A DNA stretch of 64,000 nt. It comes from Nectonema munidae (Eukaryota; Nematomorpha; Nectonematoida; Nectonematidae). Below are positions 23,701 to 32,327 of this stretch, piece by piece. The notes under the pieces are model-generated. The model did no database searches. It had not been told where the DNA came from and saw nothing but the letters and a program-made list of their open reading frames with translations. Location: assembly GCA_030549495.1 (NCBI GenBank), contig JAUIRK010000779.1, forward strand, positions 62,001-126,000. The letters run 5' to 3'. The position numbers and the translations under genes are program-made. Each line of letters opens with the position of its first letter. Position 1 is the first letter of the stretch.

Positions 23701-25812
23701 CATTTACGGTGTGTGAAGCACATTCATATAGTAATTGTTAATATGTATGTTTCGAATTTTCGTGCAGTGTGAGGAAATACAGTTTGCATTTGCAAACTAC
23801 TACTATATTTAATATACATATAGTGCGATGTGTTACGTTACATACACGCTCTATTTGAGATATCGGAAATGATTATTATCAAAAAGTAAAAAAGCACTGA
23901 GAGTCACAGTATACAAAGTATGGATGGATGTTTTAAAAATTTAAAGCACAATATCTTGGACCGAAAATTTATTGGAGTGATAATGTTGCAAAAGTTTTAT
24001 CTAAATGTGAGAGTGTTGATAATGCTTCTATACTTTGCTTTGTAGAGAGGGTCTGCAATCATTTTGAAATGAGATTTCAAGATGAGGAGGTAGAAAAATG
24101 GAAGGCTTTTGATATCAACATCATATCAAATAATATCCATAATTTTGAGAACGGAAGAGAAAATGTGAAACATTTGAAGTCACAATATTCACATTTTTTT
24201 AAAAGTTCAGAAGCACTTGAAAAAGTTTCAAAAGAGTATTGTGAACTGAAGTTTATAATCCATCAAAAAATGCAATCCAGGGCAATGCAATCATTCAGTG
24301 ATAGTTTGGAATTTGTTTTGAAAAATGAAGATTTTAGAAACATTGGAATCATATACGATATAATGGGTGGGCACTTTTCAAGCTTCCAGTGCTGATTGCA
24401 AATTGTTTATAACAGCTGTTTTAACAATAGCTGATTCAATAAAATCAAAATTTAGAAATAATGAAAAACACTTAAATGATTTAATGAGAATCAAAATGTT
24501 TTTATTGGTGAAGAACAAATCAACTTGGATAATTGTTAAATAATAAACTTTATAAAATCTTTTTTTTCCTGATAAGATATAACTAAATATTAAATATTTC
24601 TTTAAAAAATTACGCAGTTGTTTTTGGCTTAAATATTTTTTGCCCAGATGATTTTATTTTTGCGCAAACAACAAAAAAATTAGTGGGAACATTGATCGGC
24701 ACCAATCTTTTGGTCATGAATTTGACATTAATTTATTTTTACTGAATTTCACTTGTTATTTATGCAATAAACATTCGGTCTTTTTTTGATTCATAGCAAC
24801 GGATATGTATTTTTGTCAGTACGCAATTGGATATAAATTTTATCCAACTTATTTTTTAGTTACTAGAAAGCGCACAAATGGTAATCATATAAGTGTTTCA
24901 TGTTAAAAATACAGGTATAAAAATGTAAGCTTTACTAGATATTTAGTTCGTATTGATATATCTACTCCCAATTTTTCAAAAGTTGTGATTTACATATTTT
25001 TATTTAGAACTATTAAATAATATATTAAAGAATATTAAAAAATATTAGTGTATTTCTAAAATAAAACTATATCGAAGCTAATGGCTTGAAAAAACAGCAA
25101 TATTTTTTGATAAAGATCACCCAATTTAACTCGGTTTAAACCAATTGAAAACCCCCATTTTTTTAACTGTTTTTTCTCCAAAATAGTGAATAAAATTGTT
25201 TGTTATACTTCAAAGCTTATTTTTTTTATAAAATAAAAACAATAAATTATTTTATTTAACAAAAATTAAGAAAAATGCCTAGATATTCGCAAGTTTTAAA
25301 GCTTTTTCTGACCCAAGTTTGTTTCTTGTTTTTGACCAAATAAATCCAAAAGTTGAAAACTCAATTCAAACAACTTGTGTTGGTTTTATCAAAAAACCCA
25401 GGTTTTTTTCTAGCATTTATTTATACTCGTAATCAAAAATTTAAATACTTTTTTGAAAAGAAAAAAGTATCTAGTAGCAATTAAGTTGTTTTCAATGAAA
25501 TATGGACACTCTGAAATTTATGTTTTCATGTGATGCAAAATAATTTAATTTTTTTAAAAGGAAGTGATTCCTATGAATAAAGAAAGCGATAACTTGGAAA
25601 TCAGCGCTTTGACAAGAGCTCTGAACTGTCAAGTGAAAGTGGAGTACTTAAATCACATGCCAACCACAGGGAACTCCGTTGCAAATGGCGATAGTGTGGA
25701 AGATATTGTTACGCATTCTTTTTCTGGAGATGACATTACAAAGGATAGTTTCTTTTTCAGCAAATACATCACTTTGCTATACACGCCAGGACATTACTGT
25801 GTCTTGTACTGA
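5717..25812 (+). CDS. OTUB1: OTUB1-like otubain (ubiquitin thioesterase), multi-exon gene, 5' end not seen
   Basis: A C65-family cysteine protease that removes ubiquitin (OTUB1 prefers K48 chains and can also block E2 enzymes; family knowledge). Readable exons: 5717-5766, 7411-7506, 13479-13572, 14870-14954, 15507-15613, 17431-17524 and 25561-25812. All have AG acceptors and GT donors, and phases agree except between exons three and four, where a micro-exon of length 3n+1 appears to be missing. Along the protein: FPIVSRKMEISHL aligns with OTUB1 PLVSERLELSVL; RRDGNCFFRSFAF carries the catalytic Asp and Cys; VIVMLRLITSCELQRDAEFF matches YLVVYLRLLTSGYLQRESKFF; TPGHYCVLY carries the catalytic His. 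The residue after HY is Cys, where OTUB1 has Asp and OTUB2 Asn. The start codon and first exon were not located. Introns hold most of the transposons at 7.5-25.5 kb. Confidence 0.92.
7020..7120 (+). mobile_element. TTAA MITE, degraded right end
   Basis: It starts TTAACCCTCTCGTGACCAG, followed by 'aatcagacgatat', 'aaaaagcagaag' and 'aaaaagcagacgaaga', the subtype A/B core words of the family. The right inverted end is not recognisable. Confidence 0.6.
7411..7506 (+). CDS. OTUB1: Otubain exon (PLVS segment)
   Basis: 96 bases, 32 codons, phase 0 at both ends; acceptor 'tttgttgtag', donor GAA|GTATTA. IKRNFPIVSRKMEISHLKSL and VVYNKKIE align along their length with OTUB1 EIASSQPLVSERLELSVLYK and DNIYQQKIK. 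It was found by reading the intron for the missing segment; the alignment and both splice sites support it. Confidence 0.85.
9785..10300 (+). pseudogene. hAT transposase fragment (ZBED5/FAM200 type), N-terminal catalytic part
   Basis: Broken frames read FAIHLDETPDAANLAQ, then VYDKHLVDNFLFCETLISRT, then HYQGLIMKTMFDGLKNVLNE and YSYLLKREVTFQMKSLEAIL. These are in the order found in ZBED5/SCAND3-type hAT proteins (LDESTD..., DFLFCKPL..RT..EIF, ALASK.L...LK.VL). The first block contains the first catalytic Asp. Confidence 0.8.
10783..11389 (-). mobile_element. Nested hAT element with transposase C-terminus
   Basis: Left end CAGGGGTCGGCAAA; right end, inverted, CAGGGGTGGGCAAACTA; 'gggccgca' words lie just inside both ends. 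The possible target duplication is imperfect (GGTAATG against GTTAATG). Minus-strand codons 11291-11061 read VFVLFASTYICEQTFSIMKI and NKSKNRSLLTDSNLQSVLRI, the hAT C-terminal dimerisation region. It is inserted in the 8462-12503 element and therefore younger. Confidence 0.85.
11467..12142. mobile_element. Second nested hAT-like element
   Basis: Flanked by a perfect 8-bp duplication GGGAGAGT (11459-11466 and 12143-12150). Ends: GAGAGTTGGCATCCAAAAAC and, inverted, CAGTGTTGACAAAAACCC; 'aaaaaccca' words recur just inside both ends. It holds an 88-codon frame on + and a 61-codon frame on -, neither recognised. It interrupts the outer hAT shortly before its C-terminal coding block resumes at about 12185. 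Confidence 0.8.
12185..12345 (+). pseudogene. hAT transposase C-terminal fragment of the outer element
   Basis: It reads FDLPLYECQQVFSMLLAIET, then KSRNRLDVSNNMRVAFAKTE, with a stop, then LHPID. This is the end of the hAT dimerisation domain of ZBED5-type transposases (AIKTKYRNRLNVEDDMRVALSKTEP..LHPSH). It belongs with the coding pieces at 9785-10300. Confidence 0.8.
12655..12775 (+). repeat. Dispersed repeat, inverted partner at 27450-27545
   Basis: 'attgtcaacaggcct' followed by 'agttcatat', 'aataaattggtta' and 'ttgattactctg' is found again, inverted, at 27450-27545 with about 85-90% identity by eye. No coding. Both copies lie outside the otubain exons. Confidence 0.6.
13479..13572 (+). CDS. 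OTUB1: Otubain exon with catalytic Asp/Cys
   Basis: Acceptor 'ttcttttag', donor A|GTATGC, ending in phase 1. NLTSRYTDFSETRRDGNC is followed by FFRSFAFAFFRII. The D-G-N-C-F box is the otubain active-site loop (Asp88 and Cys91 in human OTUB1 numbering). Phase 1 does not join directly to the next exon, so about five residues (matching LDDSK of OTUB1) should lie on an unlocated micro-exon between 13573 and 14868. Confidence 0.93.
14870..14954 (+). CDS. OTUB1: Otubain exon
   Basis: Acceptor 'ccactttag', donor AGT|GTACGT. One base plus 28 codons: IIEMFEKLKNRLVEDGTSQY and IIDGFYDS. It aligns with RFKAVSAKSKEDLVSQGFTEFTIEDFHNT of OTUB1 in spacing and in the EDF/DGF position. Confidence 0.85.
15201..15320 (+). 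mobile_element. TTAA MITE, subtype A
   Basis: TTAA at 15201-15204 and 15317-15320. The interior 'acgatatctaatgtaaag' and 'aataaacgcagact' matches the copy at 55312. It lies in the otubain intron between exons at 14870 and 15507. Confidence 0.7.
15507..15613 (+). CDS. OTUB1: Otubain exon
   Basis: Acceptor 'ggattttag', donor CAG|GTTTAT, 35 codons plus 2 bases. VKQIFNVIENEEVDDEKLLE is followed by LFNTEDISNNVIVMLR. It corresponds to FMDLIEQVEKQTSVADLLASFNDQSTSDYLVVYLR. The last codon is completed by the next exon. Confidence 0.88.
15838..16017. mobile_element. Short hAT-type MITE
   Basis: Ends CAGGAACGCAACCAGA and, inverted, CAGAGGCGAAACCAGAG. The flanking octamers CTTTTAAG and GGTTTAAG agree at 6/8. 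G-rich words ('ggagggggc', 'tgggggca') sit just inside the ends. No coding capacity. Confidence 0.75.
16024..16155 (+). mobile_element. TTAA MITE, subtype C, degraded ends
   Basis: 'ttttaaagactaatcgcctg' and 'tagtagacgattttatttct' followed by 'cgggacactactg' match the copy at 32200-32327 in order. The CCC/GGG ends are mutated, and it directly abuts the hAT MITE ending at 16017. Confidence 0.6.
17431..17524 (+). CDS. OTUB1: Otubain exon
   Basis: Acceptor 'ttttttttag', donor AAA|GTACAT. It reads LITSCELQRDAEFFSNFLVG and PYASIKEYCEK, a close match to LLTSGYLQRESKFFEHFIEG..TVKEFCQQ. Phase fits the exon before (2+1) and after (0). Confidence 0.92.
18026..20254 (-). mobile_element. 2.2-kb DNA transposon of an unassigned family
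   Basis: Left end TAGGGCGGCCCTTA; right end, inverted, GTAGGGTGGCCCTTA. Both are flanked outside by TGTCCAT (18019-18025 and 20255-20261). All recognisable coding is on the minus strand from about 19878 to 18208, in several frames, and forms one protein order (see the transposase entry). It lies in the last otubain intron. I cannot name the superfamily: ends and a 7-8 bp duplication are hAT-like, but the protein lacks the hAT C-terminal signature. Confidence 0.8.
18208..19878 (-). pseudogene. Transposase-like protein of unknown family, in pieces
   Basis: From the N-terminus (about 19878 down): MRVVKLTAKESAALIIQEIL with IFWQKARIPTKRIDQCIKKL; then DALSQIKIEEDKKFLNLERQ with RGRPGSMTGLYQKLLHKEER (19638-19447); then a piece reading AIFLLTIWLRFLTDAKLVTE (19450-19262); then ATSQYFANHLWYLVSVNVAL with SLFDETDIKAK (18784-18572); then DPLLWKERSCFKQGLEKVKN with IEVVNDVAERGIKLIEDYHN (18564-18208). 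I recall multi-copy arthropod proteins with this order (IKIEED, LWYLSEELVALSFFD, NDxAERG) but no functional name. The E in NDVAERG is a plausible catalytic Glu by analogy with the AER of hAT proteins (inference). Confidence 0.65.
20262..21089. other. Intron DNA, nothing recognised
   Basis: AT-rich intron sequence between two transposon relics. No exon-like reading frame, repeat partner or structured element was seen. Confidence 0.5.
21090..21480 (-). pseudogene. piggyBac-type transposase fragment
   Basis: Read on the minus strand from about 21450: RWNLVMGGVCVLDRVFSVYR, then ELKSKKYWWPLTMHTINILV and VAAWKAYEKL. This is the third-Asp region of piggyBac transposases (MGGVDLLDR..S.YR...RSKKWWW.LF.H.....V.ASW). 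The first Asp of MGGVD is Cys here. Downstream NEEKTMPIFTF and cysteine-containing codons may be the C-terminal tail. Terminal repeats were not found. Confidence 0.8.
21917..22403. mobile_element. hAT MITE, about 490 bp
   Basis: Ends CAGCGTTTCACAACGTGGTC and, inverted, CAGTGATTCTCAACCTTTTT. The flanking octamers TCCTATAC and GTCTATAC agree at 6/8. The first 240 bases are closely similar to 28837-29075, so the two belong to one family. No coding frame. Confidence 0.85.
23468..23603 (+). mobile_element. TTAA MITE, subtype B, complete
   Basis: TTAA on both sides; ends CCCATTAAGTACCA and the near inverse TGGGACTTAATGGG. It contains 'atcagacgatatttaaaaaa' and 'aaagcagacgaagatg', and an internal palindrome TGTTCCCAAATGGGAACA. 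It sits in the left part of the 23321-24694 hAT, so it inserted after that element. Confidence 0.85.
24069..24395 (+). pseudogene. hAT transposase fragment
   Basis: 108 open codons: RFQDEEVEKWKAFDINIISN, then SSEALEKVSKEYCELKFIIH and FSDSLEFVLKNEDFRNIGII. It resembles the mid-to-C-terminal region of ZNF862/FAM200-like hAT proteins (RFPDED...F.IFD..., Y..L). Preceding codons (KFIGVIMLQKFYLNVRVLIM-like) are open only in pieces. Assignment is by position inside the hAT ends as much as by sequence. Confidence 0.6.
25561..25812 (+). CDS. OTUB1: Otubain terminal exon with catalytic His
   Basis: Acceptor 'tttttttaaaag', then EVIPMNKESDNLEISALTRA, matching EVEPMCKESDHIHIIALAQA of OTUB1. VKVEYL follows, then a longer loop than usual (about 40 residues), and ITLLYTPGHYCVLY with TGA at 25810-25812. 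His is conserved; Cys replaces the Asp two residues later. The protein ends one residue after the LY, as in OTUB1. An 8.0-kb intron full of transposons precedes it. Confidence 0.95.
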   Translation, partial: EVIPMNKESDNLEISALTRALNCQVKVEYLNHMPTTGNSVANGDSVEDIVTHSFSGDDITKDSFFFSKYITLLYTPGHYCVLY

Positions 25813-25899
25813 AAATACCTTTCATATTTGCCATCAAGTTTATATTCTTCGCTATCCTTACCTTTTCATGTACATTTGATACTCAGTAGTATATATGTA

Positions 25900-25905
25900 A
25901 ATAAA
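25900..25905 (+). terminator. Poly(A) signal of the otubain gene
   Basis: AATAAA about 88 bases after the stop codon, followed by T-rich DNA. It is the first canonical hexamer downstream, so it is the likely cleavage signal. Confidence 0.6.
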
Positions 25906-28836
25906 TAATCCTTTTTTTATTTATTTATTTTTTTGCTAAAAAGCGCAAGTTATAGTCTGTAGAAGGCATGAAAAAGATATAAATTGCGGGAGTTAAAAGT
26001 CATTACTTCTAAAAAAATTCAAGTCTTATTTTATACAATTTGTGCAAAAGAAGTTCAAGTTATTAAGTCAACAAAATTCAACATTTTTTGTAATCTAGAT
26101 AATTTCAGAAATTAATAAACGAATAGCAAGTTTTGAAACTGCTTTTATAATTTGAAGAGTTTACAAAGAACTGAAAAATAGAATACTTCACTTTTATGAT
26201 ACTTTGAATAGAACATTTTTAACATAGTTAATCTAAAGATGTGGCTTAGTTAATTTAAATACACTTTCTAAGGCAATATTTTTAATAAGTAGTCTGGCAG
26301 ATGATTTTCACAATTTTATAGGGTGCTTTGAAGTGTTTGGTCTGACCGCCTTTTAACTGATTTTTGATACCTTGCTTTTAAAAAAATTTTGATTACCAAA
26401 ATCAGGGTTTCAGAGCCAGAGTAATTTTCAAACATGAATCCGGGGCCGGTAATACCATAAATTATAAATAATAATTACCCTATTTTAATGCTTAATACAA
26501 AGTTTATATTAGGATTTTTTCACATTTTAAAACGTTATTTACTTTCTTAGAGTGAGAATTTTACTTCAATGAGAATATACCTTTATATATCAATTTTGCT
26601 TAGATAAAAAATAATGATTTATCTTGTTCTTCATTTTTATTGCTAAGAATAGTAATAGATTTGTTTCATGAATACACTAAGCTACTTTAAAAATTATTTT
26701 TATCTGCTCCTTGGCCAAGGGGTTATTAATTTATCGACTAGTTTTATTTGGATAGTACGAAACCCTTCAATAAAAAAGGCATTGCATTAAAAATATTTTA
26801 GATAAAAAATGAATTAATATTTTCAACCTTATTCTACGTATATTTTTTGAACTTGAGTATTTATGTGAAGTAAAAGGTTCAAAAAAGGTGCTTGCAAGGT
26901 TCAAAAAACTTTTTTAAAAACTTCATATTCGAGACCGCGTGAGTTAGCTAGGCAACTTCGCTCTAGACGTTATGTTTTTCTTAGTTATTCAGGATGTTAG
27001 AACAAAATGAACATCGCTAGATACATTTTATGAGTATTAAAAACTTTATTCCTTTTATTTAATTTTCAAGTTTTTTTTATCAAGATTGCTTTGAATAGTT
27101 GGCAATATTTTCACATTTTTTTTGTAATAAAACTTAGTACAAATAATTTCATTTTCATGTAATTTTTAGCGTATAACTTAGGGAATAGAATAACTAATTT
27201 ATATAAATTTATGGTTTGTAGAAAATTTTCTTTCAAAAATTTTACAATTTCTATTTAAATGGGCCAAATTTAAATTCATATCTACATACCTGTAAATTCA
27301 TAGACAGATATATATATTGATTCATTTTCAATTTACTTTACTAACAATATATGTGTAGGTAGAATATAAAGATTATATAAGATGATTCTTGGTTTTCTGT
27401 TGTACTAATCAAGCTTGGTAACATTTCGTTGCTAAAAATTTTAAATATAAGCAACAATGCATTTCAGTACAGAGTAATCAATTTACCTAACCAATTTATT
27501 TTATATGAACGAGGCCTGTTGACAATTAGTGAGATGAGATGCTGAGAACAATTATTTAGCTCATAATCAAGATGCCTCCAGGCGTGGGCCCCTTTACAAT
27601 CTAAATTTGTAAAAAATAATTATAACTCATATTTATGAATGTTTTGTAGCAAGCCTTTTGAGCGGCTCTCAATTATAATTATACACAAAATATGACTATA
27701 ATACAAGTCTATTGTTAGAATTAAAAAAAAACTTAATTGTTTTCGAATCTGATAGAGATAAATTTTGACTGTAGTAAAATGCAAAAAATATTATTGTAAA
27801 TAATCTAAAGCCTGAAATTTTGTTAAAATGGGATGGGTGGAGAAATGAAGTTCTTAGAGAACCATTTGACTCTTGGTATTGCTAATCCAGCTCTTATTTC
27901 ATGTAACTTTATTTTTCACAGTAAATATCTTTGATGATATATTTTTTACCAAAATAAATATGAGGTTAAATTGCTAATTCTTTTATTTCATTAAATTTTT
28001 TATTAAATTGAAAAAATAAACATTTTGTATTTAGTTTCTCTTCCAAAAATATATTCTTTGTATTTAATATTTGATTGAAAAATTGCCATCATAATAATCA
28101 AGCAAAATTTGAATAAATGTACTTAAACTTTATTTGGATAAAAACACATCTCTTAACAAATTAAAGTTGACTTATTATTAAACTTTGGGCATTTGGAGAA
28201 AAATGTCTTAATATTTACATGCGATATCCCTACCCCTGATATAGAGTAGAAGATCTAATTGTAAAATAAAACAAAAAATAACTCGTAAAAAATTTTATTT
28301 TAAGTTATTGAAAAGTGTATAGGATAGTGTTTCAAATTTTAGTATTGAATTGATGGTAGCTGATATTCTACATCTTCCAATCAATCATTGGCGATCTTTT
28401 TCTTGGCTAAAATAAAAATTATTCTAAAATATAACATGTTAGTAATGAGATTTCAAATATTATTAGTTCAAAAAAATTTAGAAATCCATAGCGAATTTTT
28501 ATTAAATTCATAATTATAGGTTAAACATATTACATGTACCTAGGTGTCAAAAGCAAAAGTTTTATAACTTAATTTATATATTTAGAGTTAGAACGATCAT
28601 TCAAAAATCGCGTAAAACTATTTTGAAAAATTCTTTAAGAATATTCTCTTAAAATCAATATAGCCAAAATGAATTACCTTAACAAAATAAATAAAAATAT
28701 TTAATATCAAATTGCTATTTACATTATATGAAAATAGTCTTCTGACTCTTTATTTCTTTACAAAATATTATTTGAGAAACGGACTTGCATATATCATCTA
28801 TCTATCTCTTAAAATTATATTTATAGTACTGAAGTC
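25906..28836. other. Intergenic DNA downstream of otubain
   Basis: Very AT-rich, no gene seen. It holds the inverted partner of the 12655-12775 repeat at 27450-27545. A 17-base word 'cttttgagcggctctca' near 27655 recurs exactly near 58391, hinting at another eroded repeat family. Confidence 0.5.
27450..27545 (-). repeat. Dispersed repeat, partner of 12655-12775
   Basis: Inverted copy: 'gcaacaatgcatttcagtac', 'agagtaatcaattt', 'taaccaatttatt' and 'gaggcctgttgacaattag' line up with the copy at 12655-12775 on the other strand. No ends or target duplication are evident. Confidence 0.6.
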
Positions 28837-30240
28837 CAGTGTTTCTCAATGTGCACCCCTAGGAGACCACAGAAGGATCATATAATAATTAGATGAAGAA
28901 AAGTATGATATATCATAGCAAAAAGCTCAGTTATGTGTGAATACTTTCCCATTTTCATATCTTGTTGAATTAGGTTTGATACTAAAAGTAATTAAATATA
29001 ATTTATTTTTAATTATTAAAACGCAAAAGATTTTCAGTCCAAAAATTTTCACTTTTTTTGATTAAATATAATCGATGGGAAGGAATAAAAGTATCTTTAG
29101 ACAATATAAAATCTTTATGATATCCAAAAACCATAATTATTTATCATATGAAATATTATCCAAAATATAATTTGGGTTATATTAACAACATACTTTCCAC
29201 TAAGAGCATTACCGGATAATGGTTATATGTGCAATCGCGCTGTAACCTGGCTTATTCGATTGTTTTCTTTCCTCTTTCGAATGAGCTATCCTTCGTCCAT
29301 ATTCGAAATATTCAATACTTGTTTCAAGAAAGAGCTTTTCACCCCAAAAGTTTAGAGCAGTTATTCTCTATCTTTTTTCTCTTATGAGCCCTTTTCAAAC
29401 TGGAAATACTTTTATATATTCAGTGTGCTGCTCATAGTTTGAATCTTGTTATTATTGCTTTCATTAATGTTTAAAGAAGATAGTAATTTTTCGAAACTTT
29501 ATGATCCTTTGTAAACTTTATTTACAGTTTCAAACAATAGAAAAATTTTAGAGAAGAATCAGAAGTCAATATCCTCCTAATGAACACTTTTTTATCGATT
29601 TTTTGTGTGGGAGAATGAAATGCATTCTCTCATCTCTTGAAGAAATATTTAGTTCAAACTCTACAAGTGAGAAAACAGCTTCATTATATAATATCTCTAG
29701 TCGTAATATAGCATGTTTTCTACATAAAATTTTTTCAATAAGTGTTGCATTGAGCAAAGTAGAATTTCTTGAAAGTAGTTTCGTCTGAAATTAATGCTTA
29801 GATAAACTTTTCAAAGATATAACCACTACTAAGGATGTTCTTTCAAGAAATCAAGTTATCCAGAAAGATATTGGAATTGATTGTAACTTTGAAGAACCAG
29901 TGCATATTCCACATAAAAATTTATCTACCAAAGATACTGTCGATTACTTAATTAGTAAAATTTGGCCTAAAAATATGATTAAATTTTAGGTTCGATAACA
30001 AGAATCTTGGTGGATGTATTTTCTAAATCGTACATTTCTTTTGGATCACTTAGACCATTTTGGAAAGGCACTAAGTTTGAACTCTCTCCTGAAGTTCGTC
30101 TTACTTTCTATCCAAATTTTATTAAATTAGGAGCTACACTTCCAGGCAGTACTTCAGACGCAGAGCGTTCTTTTTCAGCAATGAATAGAACAATAACTTT
30201 GAGTAGAAACCGCCTTTCTACCCACAGAGTCAGTTTTTAG
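28837..30240 (+). mobile_element. hAT element relic, left end and transposase C-terminus
   Basis: It starts CAGTGTTTCTCAATGTGCAC and its first 240 bases match the MITE at 21917. Further on, CAAHSLNLVIIAFINV (about 29418-29472) matches the C..H motif of hAT proteins (C.AH.LNLV), and the 30007-30240 frame ends in the dimerisation region. No right terminal repeat was found. The two halves could be separate elements. Confidence 0.65.
30007..30240 (+). pseudogene. hAT transposase C-terminal fragment (ZMYM1-like type)
   Basis: 77 codons ending LTFYPNFIKLGATLPGSTSD, then AERSFSAMNRTITLSRNRLS, THRVSF. The P.STS.AERSFSAMNRI.T..R..L pattern is diagnostic of the hAT C-terminal dimerisation domain and includes the catalytic Glu of AER. 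The C-terminal WLD...-type tail is missing. Frames upstream are broken. Confidence 0.88.
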
Positions 30241-30829
30241 TTTGTAGGTTGTTTGAGCTGTCCACCTTGCAATCCACACATAAACGACACACCTCTTCGA
30301 CTGCCCACACATCCATACAACACTTAAACCCATTCATTTATGGCCCAAGCCATGCTAGGTAGTTAACTTACTTGTTAAGTGGGACAATATTTATATAACA
30401 AAGCCATAAGTAGAAGCTTACACATAAAGGCAGCAGTACCTAACGCTGGCTTTTAGTAGGTTGGCTGAAAATACACTTACTCATCGCTACTGCTGCTAAA
30501 GTTTAACAAAAATTCTACATTTCCAGCGATGGATATACACTTTCTCAGTTCAAATAATAATTGTTTTTAAGATTACACTAAAAACGAGATACTGTAACCT
30601 AGGGGGAACAACAACAACAGAGCCACACAGTTCTTGAACACAAAAAATATCAAACTAGCTATCTTGAATCGATGAAAAAAAAATAGAATTATTCATTTAT
30701 AAGAGTTGTAATTGTTATTCGGTTTAGGCTGATTTGTTCCCATGCTTAGATTTCTTTAATTTTGAAAGAAACTCTAGAGGATTTATTGTTGAGATCTGAT
30801 ATTGACAATTGGCTCTAAACACAAATTTT
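30241..30829. other. Non-coding stretch of atypical composition
   Basis: C- and A-rich, less AT-rich than its surroundings ('cgacacacctcttcgactgc', 'ggcccaagccatgctaggta', 'gggggaacaacaacaacaga'). It follows directly on the hAT transposase fragment. It has no frame, tRNA-like box or repeat partner in the window. It may be part of a different transposon, or foreign DNA. Confidence 0.35.
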
Positions 30830-31013
30830 TGATGGCTATCCTTTTCACCTTATAACGTAATTGTCTTTATCTCATGTGGACCAACTTGATAAAAAAAAGT
30901 CTGGTTCTTATGCGATGATGATAACGTATGCAGCGGGATACAATATCATCTTTTGATATAACTCAACTCAAGACAGCTTCAAGAATTCCTTCTACCGGTA
31001 ATGCATATTCAAT
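30830..31013 (+). repeat. Direct repeat, partner at 34042-34238
   Basis: 'tttgatggctatccttttca', then 'tgtctttatctcatgtg', 'accaacttgataaaaaa', 'catcttttgatataactcaa' and 'ggtaatgcatattcaat' recur in the same order and orientation at 34042-34238. About 80-85% identical by eye; no coding. Confidence 0.75.
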
Positions 31014-31714
31014 TAAACTTGTTATAACATAATTGAAAACTTTATGCATGTACGATCAATGTGTAAGAAATTCAATGATCTAAAAGCGATTGGGAAAATT
31101 GAATGTTTTTTTGAAACACGGACACATAAAAAAACTTTTTCATATTTGATTTTTTAATTTGAATTTTGTCTTTTAGTATTGAAGAAAAATGGTAAATATG
31201 TTCAGGTAAATTGATAACTTTGGTTTACTTGATTTGATATTTTTAAGGAGAAGCAAACTCAACCAAGAACAGTAATTAATAACTTTTATATGAAAAATAT
31301 AAAATTATTTTTTAGTACGAGGAAAACTAAAAGAAACCAGCGTATTCTTAAAAGGCCTCATCTTATAATCCCCGGGTAAGATTTGTTTGAGTAAACAACA
31401 AACAATGCAACCTTTTAAACTAAGAGCACCATTATAATTTTTACTTCATAAAAAATGAAAAAATTTAATCTTCCTTCATTTATTTAACTTAGCTTTATTT
31501 CATCTCACTTTTTGCTATAATATTTTGAATAATAACTGAGTATTAAATATTTTGACAAAAAAAGTTTGATTGTGTAGGTTTTTACTTTTCTTTTAATTTT
31601 TTTAGGAAAAAAATGAACAATACACTGAATATTTGTTTCGCTTATTTTAATGTTCTAAAAATATCATAGAAAAAATTTTGGTAAAAAATATAAGATGCAA
31701 AAATTACCCACATT

Positions 31715-31860
31715 AAAAACTTTTCCAGTGTCTTTGTTGGTTTTATCACTATCTAATCTTTATAAAAATTGCCGTCATTACATTTATAACGACATTTTTT
31801 ACTTCTGTTACAAATCCTTTTTCATAATGAAATTGGAATTTTTGTACTACAAAAAATCTT
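31715..31860 (+). repeat. Dispersed repeat, inverted partner at 36640-36795
   Basis: 'ttggttttatcactatctaa', 'aaattgccgtcattaca' and 'aaatcctttttcataatgaa' followed by 'attggaatttttgtactaca' are found inverted at 36640-36795 with few changes. The 68-codon frame over it is not recognised. Confidence 0.75.
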
Positions 31861-32199
31861 TTAAATTTTTTCTGCTTAAAAAATGGAAAAGCTCCCAGTA
31901 AGGAAGCCAAAAAATTAAAATAAGTATTATTATGATCAGACAGCCAAGTACTTCATCATATTTCAAAAGCTAGCGAAACACTTAAAATATCATCATTCAC
32001 AAATTAAAATTATATAAATGCTAAAAACCTTAAATTAGTTGAGCCTTCACTTTTAAACCGCTTTCTGAACATCACATTCTCAGAGTAGTTTTGGATTCTA
32101 TTATTGCATTAGAAAAAAAATTTAAGAACAAAAAAAGAGCAATATTACTTTATTTAACTTTGTTGTTAAGTTATGGCTTTTTTAAAGGTTTATCATATT

Positions 32200-32327
32200 T
32201 TAGCCCTTTGAGGACCAAAATTTTGAAGAATAATCGTGTGTTGTTTTTCAATGGAATTTCATATATTCAAGGCAGGTGATTTTCATTTCTTGGGACACTG
32301 GTGTGATACTAGTCCTCAAAGGGTTAA
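32200..32327 (+). mobile_element. TTAA MITE, subtype C
   Basis: It starts CCCTTTGAGGACCAAAATTT and ends in AGTCCTCAAAGGG followed by TTAA (32324-32327). The left TTAA is mutated to TTAG. Inverted ends of about 14 bases are near-perfect. The interior 'gggacactggtgtgatacta' matches copies at 540 and 16024. Confidence 0.8.

Larger units (their letters stand above)
23321..24694 (+). mobile_element. hAT element with a TTAA MITE inside
   Basis: Left end CAAGGTTCCCTCTAAGCTGC; right end, inverted, CAATGTTCCCACTAATTTTT. The 8-bp duplication is ATAGGCAC (23313-23320) and ATCGGCAC (24695-24702), 7/8. Subterminal 'tgcgcagca' and 'gcgcaa' words lie at both ends. A 108-codon frame at 24069-24395 carries transposase remains. 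A subtype B TTAA MITE is inserted at 23468-23603. Confidence 0.88.

Noticed and set aside
31695-31901. 68-codon frame as a gene
   Set aside because: It runs over the dispersed repeat shared with 36640-36795, where the frame is not kept.
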